Source: an uncultured Chitinophagaceae bacterium (lineage in GTDB: Bacteria; Bacteroidota; Bacteroidia; Chitinophagales; Chitinophagaceae). Taken from it: 28,785 bases of DNA. Position 1 is the stretch's first letter. The number at the start of each line of letters is the position of its first letter. Made by a program: the position numbers and the translations under genes. The DNA lies in the NCBI GenBank assembly GCA_937919945.1, contig CALESY010000125.1:1-28785 (forward strand), in the 5' to 3' direction. Below are positions 16,241 through 23,614 of this stretch, piece after piece. The notes under the pieces are model-generated. The model was not told the origin of the DNA. It did not search any database and worked only from the letters and a program-made list of their open reading frames with translations.

Positions 16241-16807
16241 TTACTTCGTTTTACGTTTATTGTTTGTTTTATCTTTCAAAGCCTCCAGGCCTTTCCAAAT
16301 ATCATTCTTTGGTGTTTCGTCGGGTTCTTTCAGTTTATTAAGCAGTTTCAGCACTTCGGGGTTGCAACCTGCTTCGCCGTCTGCCTTATCGGGGTGTACA
16401 CGTTGGAGTGGTATACTCAGCATCACAAATTCATATATCCAGTTGCTGATGTCTATAACCGTTTCGCTACGGGGTATGAAAACCACATCCGCATCTTCAT
16501 CCACTTCATCCGCATCTTCCGCTCCGGTCAGTTTTATCACAAGATCAAACTCGTCCCACAACCGCATCTTAAAATCATCGCCACACCTGTCGCAAGCTAC
16601 AGTTACGCTACCATCAATATCAAAATGACAAAGAAAGAAATTGTTTTTTTTATCGAAACGCAATGTTACCACCGCGTCAAGATCTTTAAAATCAGCATCT
16701 TCCTTGCCTTTTTCCTGTATAAAACGGTCGCCAAGCTCGTACTGAAACGTATGAACACCGGGTTTTAAACCCTGCCACGCTATCTCAAATTCACGATTAT
16801 GTTTCAT
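16241..16807 (-). CDS. yceD: YceD/DUF177 family protein, 23S rRNA accumulation factor
   Basis: This 188-residue DUF177 protein precedes rpmF, the typical YceD position. The conserved centre is VACDRCGDDF, matching the family's C-x-x-C motif, followed by a strand with acidic residues and a late VMLSIPLQRVHPD block (family consensus L-x-L-P-x-x-P). In other bacteria YceD proteins are needed for normal 23S rRNA levels and are co-expressed with L32. Function is inferred from family and synteny. The ATG at 16807 is followed by a leader-like EIAWQGLKPG start. Confidence 0.88.
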   Translation of the reverse strand: MKHNREFEIAWQGLKPGVHTFQYELGDRFIQEKGKEDADFKDLDAVVTLRFDKKNNFFLCHFDIDGSVTVACDRCGDDFKMRLWDEFDLVIKLTGAEDADEVDEDADVVFIPRSETVIDISNWIYEFVMLSIPLQRVHPDKADGEAGCNPEVLKLLNKLKEPDETPKNDIWKGLEALKDKTNNKRKTK

Positions 16808-16943
16808 CTACGCTTAGCCTGTTTTACGTAACCACTACCCTTTCTATACAAATACCTTTCTGATAACAATTATAAAAACTTAATAATCAATCATCTATAA
16901 AGCCATTCATATATCCACCCTTTCAAAAAACTTCAATGGGGTG

Positions 16944-16951
16944 CAAAGGTA
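16944..16951 (-). promoter_or_regulatory. Putative yceD-rpmF-plsX promoter -7 box
   Basis: The minus strand reads TACCTTTG, an exact TAnnTTTG and the same eight bases as the rpsT -7 box. A second exact match (TAATTTTG, 16960-16953) lies nine bases upstream. The yceD ATG is about 135 bases downstream, so the transcript would have a long leader. Confidence 0.5.
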
Positions 16952-16967
16952 GCAAAATTATTGGTTT

Positions 16968-17876
16968 TTACAGCATTTTATTTCTTTTCAGCAAAAAGGC
17001 ATAAAGTACTTGTTCAACAGGCTGACTCAGGTCAACAGTTACCATATCAATATGATATTGATGGCACTTATTTTCTATCTCTTTTCTGAATGCCTCCATC
17101 TGGCTTGTGTATTGTCCTTTTATCTGGCTGGGTTGTAGTTTTAGCTTTTCGCCTGTTTCCATATCTACAAACTCATACGGCCTGTTATCGAAGTTGAAAG
17201 CAACTTCTTTATTACCCTCTAGTATATGAAAAAGTATCACCTCGTGCTTATTATATTTAAGGTGTTGCAATGCGGCAAACAACTCATCAATATTATCCGC
17301 ATCATCCATCATATCACTAAAAACTACTACCAGCGACCTGCGGTGTATCTGCTCTGCTACATCATGCAGGGCTTTGGCTGCATTAGTAGGTACATTGGCA
17401 GGCTTTACCTTTAGCTGTTTTTCCAATTGATTAGTCAACAGGCGGTAGTGGGTATGAGAACTACGACATTCTGACAAATAGTTTAACCCATCGTTAAAGA
17501 ATGCCAGAGCCGATGCATCTAATTGTCTTTTCAATAACTGTATCAAACCTGCTGCAGCCAGACAGGCAAAATCTATTTTTCTCGCTTTGCCTTCTGCTTC
17601 CGCAAAATACATAGATGCCGAAGTATCTACCACCAGGCAGCAACGCAAGTTGGTTTCTTCTTCATATTTTTTAACGAAGAGCTTATCCGTACGCCCATAC
17701 ACTTTCCAATCTACATGGCGTAACGCATCGCCCTGATTATAGAGCCTGTGCTCTGCAAACTCAACAGAGAAGCCATGAAACGGGCTTTTGTGCAAGCCAA
17801 TAATGAATCCTTCCACCACCTGGCGGGCTATCAGTTCAAGATTATCTGCAAGATGGTATTGTCTTATATCGGTCAT
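16968..17876 (-). CDS. DUF58 domain protein (von Willebrand factor A-like)
   Basis: This 302-residue cytoplasmic protein has the DUF58 signature in its first third (SPFHGFSVEF, then LYNQGDALRHVDW) and a vWA-type metal site DTSASM (84-89, D-x-S-x-S). DUF58 proteins are usually encoded next to a MoxR AAA+ ATPase and act as its adaptor in protein or complex maturation. No moxR gene is within this window: upstream is a divergent lipoprotein gene, downstream the yceD promoter. The rest of the system may lie elsewhere. Family is firm; role unknown. Confidence 0.88.
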   Translation of the reverse strand: MTDIRQYHLADNLELIARQVVEGFIIGLHKSPFHGFSVEFAEHRLYNQGDALRHVDWKVYGRTDKLFVKKYEEETNLRCCLVVDTSASMYFAEAEGKARKIDFACLAAAGLIQLLKRQLDASALAFFNDGLNYLSECRSSHTHYRLLTNQLEKQLKVKPANVPTNAAKALHDVAEQIHRRSLVVVFSDMMDDADNIDELFAALQHLKYNKHEVILFHILEGNKEVAFNFDNRPYEFVDMETGEKLKLQPSQIKGQYTSQMEAFRKEIENKCHQYHIDMVTVDLSQPVEQVLYAFLLKRNKML

Positions 17877-17896
17877 CAGATTATTCAGCCTGTTGC

Positions 17897-17904
17897 TAAA
17901 ATTA
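17897..17904 (-). promoter_or_regulatory. Possible -7 box for the DUF58 gene
   Basis: The minus strand reads TAATTTTA, one mismatch from TAnnTTTG, 20 bases before the ATG at 17876. No good -33 box is seen. Confidence 0.35.
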
Positions 17905-17968
17905 GGTGTAATATAGATTGGCTGAAATAATTTTTTGCTAAAAAACCCATGTAATTAAACCGATATGA

Positions 17969-17995
17969 GTTGTGCAATTAAATTTTTACTTTTAT
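17969..17995 (+). promoter_or_regulatory. Possible promoter for the lipoprotein-MauE/Trx-rluD unit
   Basis: A TTG (17969-17971) and a TACTTTTA box (17988-17995, one mismatch) lie 16 bases apart, 26 bases before the ATG at 18021. Spacing is shorter than the usual 19-20. Confidence 0.33.
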
Positions 17996-18020
17996 CTTCA
18001 ACCGTTAAATATCGTAATAC

Positions 18021-18269
18021 ATGAAATTTCGTACCGGTACCTTACTGGCTTTGGCAATATTAGTGGCATTCGGATTAAGCTCTTGCAGACGAGAATATAT
18101 TTGTCAGTGCACGATTGTATATTCAGGACAACCGGGCTTGCCAGACAGCACTGTCAAAGAATACAAAGTAAGTGACACTAAAAAGAAAGCTGCCAGCAAA
18201 TGTGAAAATAATTCTAAGACGAGTGAAAAAGATGGTATAACGTCTGTTGAAACCTGCAAACTGTACTAA
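18021..18269 (+). CDS. Small Cys-rich lipoprotein
   Basis: This 82-residue protein has a lipoprotein signal peptide ending in GLSSC (lipidated Cys22). The mature part of 60 residues holds four more cysteines: a CQC pair (28, 30), Cys61 and Cys79. It is otherwise hydrophilic and Lys/Ser/Thr-rich. I do not recognise a family. The even number of spare cysteines and its place 30 bases before a MauE-thioredoxin fusion suggest two disulfides or a redox partnership; this is inference. The clear lipobox, the following tight gene spacing and normal start context support a real gene. Confidence 0.75.
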   Translation: MKFRTGTLLALAILVAFGLSSCRREYICQCTIVYSGQPGLPDSTVKEYKVSDTKKKAASKCENNSKTSEKDGITSVETCKLY

Positions 18270-18299
18270 GCTAAAAGTACTATTTTTGCCATCCACTAT

Positions 18300-19244
18300 A
18301 TGGCACAGACAGATAGCAAAAACGCAATATTCTACATAAAACGCATTACAGGTTTATTACTGTTGCTTTCATTAGCAACAGTTTTTTTTATCTCTGCAAT
18401 TACCAAGCTGATAGACATTGAGCCTTTTGAGTGGACATTCATGGGCCTTGGTATTGGCAACATGTTGTGGGCTTCTGTTATAGCACATATATTCATTGGA
18501 GTAGAGTTTTTAATTGGCTTATTCCTACTCTTTCATATTTACCTGAAAGAGGTAACCTACCCTATCACAATCGGCTTTTTAACTATACTCACTTTATACC
18601 TCGTCGCGCTCATCATACAACAGGGCAATACTGGCAACTGTGGCTGCTTTGGCGAATGGCTGTATATGAATCCACTACAAGCCATCTGGAAAAACATTGC
18701 TATGATAGCTGCTTTGGTAGTGCTAATCTTCATCTACCCCATCAAGCCCTACAAAAATCAGGAATGGATAGCTGCAGTATTGGCAATGGTTGGTCTTGTG
18801 ACTACATTTATTGTTGCACCTTTAAATGCAAACAATAAAGCCAAAACAGTACAACGCCCGCTGGAACTGAGCTTGCTATACGCAGACAGTACAAATATGC
18901 CTGCAAAAGAATTGCGGACAGGGAAACATATTATTGCCTACATGAGCCTTACCTGCCCGCATTGCAGAAAAGCGGCGTATATGCTGCACGTTATTAAAAA
19001 ACAATCGCCCGAAATACCCATTTACCTTGTTATCAGCGGTCACCCATCTCAACAAAAAGACTTTTTTGAAGAAACAAAAGCTGACGATTTGCCTTTTCTG
19101 TTGTACAAAGACTCCGAAGCATTCAGGCAGATGGCCGGCGATGGCGTACCTGCTATTTATTGGATTAATAATGGGGTAATAGAGAGAGAGGCTACCTACC
19201 TGCAATTAGACCCCGCCGATATAAAAGACTGGCTGAAAGACTAA
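18300..19244 (+). CDS. MauE-type membrane protein fused to a periplasmic thioredoxin-like domain (copy 1)
   Basis: This 314-residue protein has four N-terminal membrane helices (about 14-36, 57-80, 86-106, 131-147) matching the MauE/DoxX-like redox fold, with the NCGCFG motif at 113-118. A fifth helix (about 156-173) leads to a thioredoxin-like domain (about 190-314) with active site CPHC (219-222) and a cis-Pro-like VPAIYW loop. MauE proteins assist disulfide formation during methylamine dehydrogenase maturation. The fusion implies electron or disulfide exchange between the membrane CxC and the periplasmic CxxC. Substrates are unknown. It lies between a Cys-rich lipoprotein (30 bases) and rluD (16 bases). 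A similar protein is encoded at 22339-23277. Confidence 0.85.
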   Translation: MAQTDSKNAIFYIKRITGLLLLLSLATVFFISAITKLIDIEPFEWTFMGLGIGNMLWASVIAHIFIGVEFLIGLFLLFHIYLKEVTYPITIGFLTILTLYLVALIIQQGNTGNCGCFGEWLYMNPLQAIWKNIAMIAALVVLIFIYPIKPYKNQEWIAAVLAMVGLVTTFIVAPLNANNKAKTVQRPLELSLLYADSTNMPAKELRTGKHIIAYMSLTCPHCRKAAYMLHVIKKQSPEIPIYLVISGHPSQQKDFFEETKADDLPFLLYKDSEAFRQMAGDGVPAIYWINNGVIEREATYLQLDPADIKDWLKD

Positions 19245-19260
19245 CTTCGCACTTGTAAAG

Positions 19261-20361
19261 ATGAGTACCGATAACGAACTGGAAGAAATATGGGATGACG
19301 ATGATCCCGAAAAAACTGAGCAGGAAGGAGAAATAACCCCTGTCGAAAAATTGCGCCTCACCATCACCCGTGGGCAGGAAACTATGCGTATTGATAAATA
19401 CATCATGATGCGTATAGAAGGTGCTACTCGCAATAAAATACAACAATCCATAGATGCTGGATTGATAACAGTGAATGGACAACCCACTAAGTCGAACTAT
19501 AAGATACGCACCAACGACGAGATAATTGTTTTTGACAACAGGGGTGATATACCCGATGAAGTAGTGCCTGAAGAAATGCCATTGAACATAGTGTATGAGG
19601 ATGCTGCACTGATGATAATCAACAAACCGGATGGCATGGTGGTACACCCCGGTTGTGGTAATTATACAGGTACACTAGTGAACGGACTAGCGTGGTACTT
19701 GCATGTAGAAGACATAGAAAACAGTGCACTGCCACGTGTAGGGCTTGTACACCGCATAGACAAAGACACCAGCGGGTTATTGGTAATAGCTAAGACAGAA
19801 CAGGCAATGAGCAATTTGGCGGCACAGTTCAAGAAACACACTGTACACCGTCGCTATATAGCATTGGTTTGGGGCAATTTTGAAGAAGATGAGGGCACTA
19901 TCAATGTACACGTAGGCCGAAACCTACGTTTCCGCAAAATCATGGACACCTTCCCAGATGGCGACTACGGCAAGGAAGCTATTACACACTACAAAGTATT
20001 GCAACGCTTCAATTATGTTACACTCATAGAGCTAAGGCTTGAAACAGGGCGAACGCACCAGATAAGAGTTCATATGAAGTCCATAGGCCACCCGCTATTT
20101 AATGATGCTACTTATGGGGGCGATTACATTGTAAAGGGCACTGTATTTACCAAATACAAGCAGTTTGTAGAAAATTGCTTCAAAATACTACCCCGTCATG
20201 CGCTACACGCTAAAGAGCTGGGTTTTACACACCCAACAACTGGACAATGGATACAATTTGACTCTGAACTGCCACAGGATATGCAGCAGGTAATAGAACG
20301 TTGGCAAACCTACACGTCGGGCATGACACCCCAATTAAAAAATAGCCTGAACGGACAATAG
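19261..20361 (+). CDS. rluD: RluD-type 23S rRNA pseudouridine synthase
   Basis: This 366-residue RluA-family enzyme converts specific uridines in 23S rRNA to pseudouridine. It has an acidic N-terminal tail (1-28), an S4 RNA-binding domain (about 42-90), and the catalytic domain with HRIDKDTSG (164-172, catalytic Asp167), LVWG, ETGRTHQIRVH and HPLFNDATYGG. An extra 20-residue segment after YGGDYIVKG (about 280-300) is often present in Bacteroidota members. RluD rather than RluA/RluC is favoured by the S4 domain and overall similarity, but the target sites are not provable from sequence. Confidence 0.9.
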   Translation: MSTDNELEEIWDDDDPEKTEQEGEITPVEKLRLTITRGQETMRIDKYIMMRIEGATRNKIQQSIDAGLITVNGQPTKSNYKIRTNDEIIVFDNRGDIPDEVVPEEMPLNIVYEDAALMIINKPDGMVVHPGCGNYTGTLVNGLAWYLHVEDIENSALPRVGLVHRIDKDTSGLLVIAKTEQAMSNLAAQFKKHTVHRRYIALVWGNFEEDEGTINVHVGRNLRFRKIMDTFPDGDYGKEAITHYKVLQRFNYVTLIELRLETGRTHQIRVHMKSIGHPLFNDATYGGDYIVKGTVFTKYKQFVENCFKILPRHALHAKELGFTHPTTGQWIQFDSELPQDMQQVIERWQTYTSGMTPQLKNSLNGQ

Positions 20362-20476
20362 CAGTTATACATTTTCGTTTTATTAATAACTAGTATTTCA
20401 CAGCTACAATCCGTACTTTAACCACATCGTGCAACTAAAGGTTATAATTTAACAACAGTTAATCATGATTTAACCT

Positions 20477-20484
20477 TAGTTTTG
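20477..20484 (+). promoter_or_regulatory. Putative tatA promoter -7 box
   Basis: TAGTTTTG is an exact TAnnTTTG match 33 bases before the tatA ATG. An imperfect palindrome (20458-20474) abuts it upstream. The -33 region lacks a clear TTTG, so activation may be needed. Confidence 0.5.
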
Positions 20485-20517
20485 TACGAATAGTTTAATT
20501 ACATAAAACACCTGATT

Positions 20518-20733
20518 ATGTTTTTATCAGCGATTAATCCACAGTTGTTGTGGTCTATGCCCAGTGGTGGTGAGTGGATAATTATATTGCTTGTTGTCAT
20601 TATATTTTTTGGTGGCAGAAAGATACCCGAGCTGGCACGCGGTATTGGTAAAGGCATTCGCGAGTTCAACGACGCTAAAGAAGGCGTTAAGAACGAGATA
20701 GAAGCCGGTATCAAAGAGAAGAAAGCTGAGTAA
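20518..20733 (+). CDS. tatA: Twin-arginine translocase subunit TatA/TatE
   Basis: This 71-residue protein has the standard TatA layout: one short membrane helix (about 19-31), the FGGRKIPELARGIGKG hinge and start of the amphipathic helix (31-46), and a charged C-terminal tail. TatA forms the pore component of the Tat pathway, which exports folded proteins. TatB and TatC are not in the window, a common split in Bacteroidota. It has its own likely promoter in the 156-base gap after rluD. Confidence 0.93.
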   Translation: MFLSAINPQLLWSMPSGGEWIIILLVVIIFFGGRKIPELARGIGKGIREFNDAKEGVKNEIEAGIKEKKAE

Positions 20734-20784
20734 TCTTCGCTCTCACACTATCTGGCCGAGCACTTACAATGGTAATGTGCCCTG

Positions 20785-20792
20785 TTATTTTG
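20785..20792 (+). promoter_or_regulatory. Possible -7 box for the transglycosylase gene
   Basis: TTATTTTG has one mismatch from TAnnTTTG and lies 29 bases before the ATG at 20822. It is identical to the rnpB -7 box. No -33 match is visible. Confidence 0.38.
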
Positions 20793-20821
20793 TAACTCCT
20801 TAAAAACAACGGATTAAATAA

Positions 20822-21925
20822 ATGCCGACAAGCAAAATACTGTTAGCATCTGTTTTTACGATGTTCGCTACTGTAGCCTTTGGGCAGGAGTCGCGTAGGA
20901 GCGCTGCTGCCAATAAGGATAGGATTGCACGGGTAGATACTATAATTGTATTACGTAAGGGCAAAACGAACCCGCCTGCGTTACCTATTGCTGTGGCTAT
21001 GCCGAAAGTACCAAAACCCGGGCCGAAAGTGTACAAACCCGTACCGCTTGCGCATCAAACCGAGTATTATGGCTCTATGACGGGCTATGTCAATGAGTTT
21101 GTCAATAAATATTCGCGTAGCCACAACAAAACCATCCACGTAGTACATGGCCGCAGCAATAAACAGTTTCCCCTGATGGAAACAGTGCTGCAAAAACACG
21201 ATATACCCAAAGAGCTCAAATACCTGGCAGTTATAGAATCTGCTCTTAATAACAATGCAGTTTCTCACGCTGGCGCTGTTGGCCCTTGGCAGTTAATGGC
21301 TCCTACTGCACGCCTGATGGGACTAAAAGTTGGGAAAGGGAGAGACGACAGGAAAGACTGGTACAAATCTACCAATGCGGCAGCTAAATACCTTGTTGAC
21401 CTATATGACGAACTGAATGACTGGCTGCTGGTAGTTGCAGCTTATAACAGTGGCCCTACACCCGTAAAAAGGGCTATTGAAAAAACAGGTAGCAACAACT
21501 TTTGGGATATAAAAAAGTATCTTCCTAAGGAAACGCAAGGTCATGTATTGGCTTTTATAGCTACAGCTACAATATTTGAAAACTTCAGTAAATTTTTAGG
21601 TAAACCAGAAGCTGATGCACTTGCCACAACAGGAAATAAGGCTTCCGCAGTAACAAAGTCACGATTTACACCTGAAGAACTAAATAGCATGGCTATACTG
21701 AAGATAAAGGACCCACTTAGTATGGACCTGATGGTGCATGAACTGGGACTGGACCCCAAACAAATGGATAGCTGGAATGAAGACTACGAACTGTTTGAAT
21801 ACCAGGCATACCCCGAAGAAATGTACAGCCTTCGCCTGCCTAAGGACAAAGTAGATGCTTTTCTGGCCAAGAAAGAATACCTGATAAGAAAGAGCAAAGC
21901 GGTATTCAGCGCACAAAACATGTAA
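20822..21925 (+). CDS. Secreted lytic murein transglycosylase (SLT/MltD-like)
   Basis: This 367-residue protein has a signal peptide (1-21), a Pro/Lys-rich linker (about 50-76) and a lysozyme-like SLT domain (about 105-250). The catalytic Glu139 is in LAVIES, followed by GAVGPWQLM and AAYNSGP, the family motifs. Such enzymes cleave peptidoglycan glycan strands with formation of 1,6-anhydro ends. Unlike classical MltD, no LysM repeats follow. The C-terminal 110 residues form an uncharacterised region ending in a basic helix, which could hold another binding fold. There is no lipobox, so it may be free in the periplasm. Confidence 0.88.
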   Translation: MPTSKILLASVFTMFATVAFGQESRRSAAANKDRIARVDTIIVLRKGKTNPPALPIAVAMPKVPKPGPKVYKPVPLAHQTEYYGSMTGYVNEFVNKYSRSHNKTIHVVHGRSNKQFPLMETVLQKHDIPKELKYLAVIESALNNNAVSHAGAVGPWQLMAPTARLMGLKVGKGRDDRKDWYKSTNAAAKYLVDLYDELNDWLLVVAAYNSGPTPVKRAIEKTGSNNFWDIKKYLPKETQGHVLAFIATATIFENFSKFLGKPEADALATTGNKASAVTKSRFTPEELNSMAILKIKDPLSMDLMVHELGLDPKQMDSWNEDYELFEYQAYPEEMYSLRLPKDKVDAFLAKKEYLIRKSKAVFSAQNM

Positions 21926-21941
21926 TTTTTCAGGGAAATAT

Positions 21942-21973
21942 TTTGGCTATTTCCGATTTAGCACTTACCTTTG
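21942..21973 (+). promoter_or_regulatory. rpsT promoter
   Basis: TTTG (21942-21945), 20 bases of spacer, then TACCTTTG (21966-21973): a full match to the Bacteroidota primary sigma-factor consensus. Transcription would start near 21979, about 23 bases before the rpsT ATG. Confidence 0.75.
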
Positions 21974-22001
21974 CAGTCCTTTAAAATAAATAAGTATATA
22001 A

Positions 22002-22256
22002 ATGGCAAATCATAAAGCAACCAAAAAAGACGTACGTCAGAGTGAAAAACGCCGCGATCGCAACCGTTATTACGGTAAAACCACGCGTAACGCTATCCGT
22101 ACACTTTTAGCCATTACAGATAAAAAAGAAGCTACTGAGCAACTGCCTAAAGTAATATCTATGATAGATAAACTGGCTAAGCGCAATGTTATACACAAAA
22201 ACAAAGCGAGCAACCTGAAATCAGGTATCGTTAATAAACTGAATGCTTTAGCATAA
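22002..22256 (+). CDS. rpsT: 30S ribosomal protein S20
   Basis: This 84-residue, very basic, all-helical protein has S20 features: MANHKATKKDVRQSEKRR start, then a YGKTTRNAIRTL block and HKNKASNLKSG close to the end. S20 binds 16S rRNA early in 30S assembly. It is a single-gene unit, with a strong promoter upstream and a strong terminator downstream. Confidence 0.96.
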   Translation: MANHKATKKDVRQSEKRRDRNRYYGKTTRNAIRTLLAITDKKEATEQLPKVISMIDKLAKRNVIHKNKASNLKSGIVNKLNALA

Positions 22257-22277
22257 TCATGCTTTTATACTATTTTT

Positions 22278-22306
22278 AAAGCCCGGATGTATTTCCGGGC
22301 TTTTTT
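22278..22306 (+). terminator. Rho-independent terminator of rpsT
   Basis: The stem AAAGCCCGGA / TCCGGGCTTT with a short loop is followed by TTTTTT. It begins 21 bases past the rpsT stop. Confidence 0.9.
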
Positions 22307-22338
22307 ATTTACACCCCGTACAAGGTTTCTTTTTTGAG

Positions 22339-23277
22339 ATGAAGAAAGTATTAACCGCTATCTATATCCTGCTTACACTGGCTGTAGGCGCATTGTTTAT
22401 CTACTCTGCCTTTACCAAAATATATACCCTCGAAAGCTTTGAAACATTCCAATATACCATTGTGGAATACGTAAAACTGCCTTGGTTAATGGCAGCCATC
22501 GTAGGCAGGGCATTGATAGGTTTGGAGTTTGCATTGGGCTTACTGATAGCCGTACATATTTGGGGTAAAGGCAAATGGGTACTTAAAGCTGCTCTATTGC
22601 TTACAATTATATTCAGCATCTACTTGGTGTACCTCTGGGCATATGCAGGCAACGATATCAATTGCGGCTGTTTTGGCGATGCTATTTGGATGAGCCCATC
22701 TGCCTCGTTGGTCAAAAATCTGATACTTATAATTATATTATCACTGCTGATAAAGACACATAAAGGGATATCAATCAATAAATTAAGATGGATTCCATTT
22801 ACAGTTTGTATCATAGCAACAGCAACTCCATTTATCTATTATCCCATACCAGATAACCAACCCCAATGGCTGAAAAAAGGTCGTTTTCAATTAGATATGG
22901 CCGCATTATATGTCCCAAATAAAGCAGATGCACCCAAGATAGATTTGTATAAAGGCAAGCATATCGTAGCGTTCTTTAGCCTGTCTTGCCCTCATTGCCG
23001 TATGGCTGCCTATAAAATGCACATCATGAAGCAGAAAAACCCTGCCTTACCTTTATATATGATAATAGCGGGGAAAGACGAATATCTTGCAGATTTCTGG
23101 AAAGAAACCAAAGCACAAAACCTGCCCTATACCAGGCTGAAAGGCGATGATTTTACAGCCTTGGTAGGCTTTAGCTGGCCGGTTATATACTTTATGAAAG
23201 ACGGATGGGTAGAAGCAGAAACTAATTATGTACTACTCAACCAATCAACCATAGAAGAATGGCTTAAAAAGCCATAG
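22339..23277 (+). CDS. MauE-type membrane protein fused to a periplasmic thioredoxin-like domain (copy 2)
   Basis: This 312-residue protein is colinear with the product of 18300-19244. It has four N-terminal helices with NCGCFGD (108-114, Cys109 and Cys111), a fifth helix at about 152-168, and a thioredoxin-like domain with CPHC (217-220) and a WPVIY cis-Pro loop. Both copies share the motif order, G-K-H-I/V-x-A before CPHC, and a W-L-K ending, but differ at many positions, so the duplication is old. The predicted role is membrane-linked thiol/disulfide exchange in the periplasm. This copy stands alone after the rpsT terminator, without a lipoprotein partner. Its promoter is not obvious. Confidence 0.85.
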   Translation: MKKVLTAIYILLTLAVGALFIYSAFTKIYTLESFETFQYTIVEYVKLPWLMAAIVGRALIGLEFALGLLIAVHIWGKGKWVLKAALLLTIIFSIYLVYLWAYAGNDINCGCFGDAIWMSPSASLVKNLILIIILSLLIKTHKGISINKLRWIPFTVCIIATATPFIYYPIPDNQPQWLKKGRFQLDMAALYVPNKADAPKIDLYKGKHIVAFFSLSCPHCRMAAYKMHIMKQKNPALPLYMIIAGKDEYLADFWKETKAQNLPYTRLKGDDFTALVGFSWPVIYFMKDGWVEAETNYVLLNQSTIEEWLKKP

Positions 23278-23292
23278 TAGTGTCAGTTAATA

Positions 23293-23320
23293 TTGAATTA
23301 ATCTTAGACCTTTTATTTTG
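23293..23320 (+). promoter_or_regulatory. Possible promoter ahead of the small membrane ORF
   Basis: TTG (23293-23295), 17 bases, then TTATTTTG (23313-23320, one mismatch to TAnnTTTG). This lies in the 337-base gap between the MauE/Trx gene and the serine hydrolase gene and would serve the small ORF at 23399 or the hydrolase. Confidence 0.35.
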
Positions 23321-23398
23321 GCGTAAAAATTGCCTTACACTGTTTAGGGTATAGAAAATACCTTGCCAATAATACAATATTCAAACACACTAAACGTT

Positions 23399-23563
23399 AT
23401 GTTAAAATATTGTATCGGTACAATAAACAGGTTAACGCTAATTGATTTGCTTATGTCTTACAAAATGCCCCTGAAACAAGCTACACAAAAGCCAAAATGG
23501 ATGACAGTTGCCTTGGTTTGTATATATATAGTAGTAGGTATATTTATAGTGATGAATAACTAA
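23399..23563 (+). CDS. Possible small single-helix membrane protein
   Basis: A 54-codon frame starts at ATG 23399; a second in-frame ATG at 23453 would give 36 residues (MSYKMPLKQ start). The C-terminal part has a basic KPKW stretch followed by one hydrophobic helix (TVALVCIYIVVGIFIV) and ends in MNN. I do not recognise a family. The sequence layout, a plausible promoter upstream and the lack of anything else in this 337-base gap make a real small gene possible, but a chance ORF cannot be excluded. The remainder of the gap holds no other feature I can see. Confidence 0.42.
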   Translation: MLKYCIGTINRLTLIDLLMSYKMPLKQATQKPKWMTVALVCIYIVVGIFIVMNN

Positions 23564-23614
23564 CACGTGCATTAAACTATTTCATAATTTCATTGTCTGA
23601 ATACAAAAAGGACA

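Noticed and set aside
18300..23277. Methylamine utilisation (mau) locus
   Set aside because: Only MauE-like domains are present; no dehydrogenase subunit or other mau gene is nearby.
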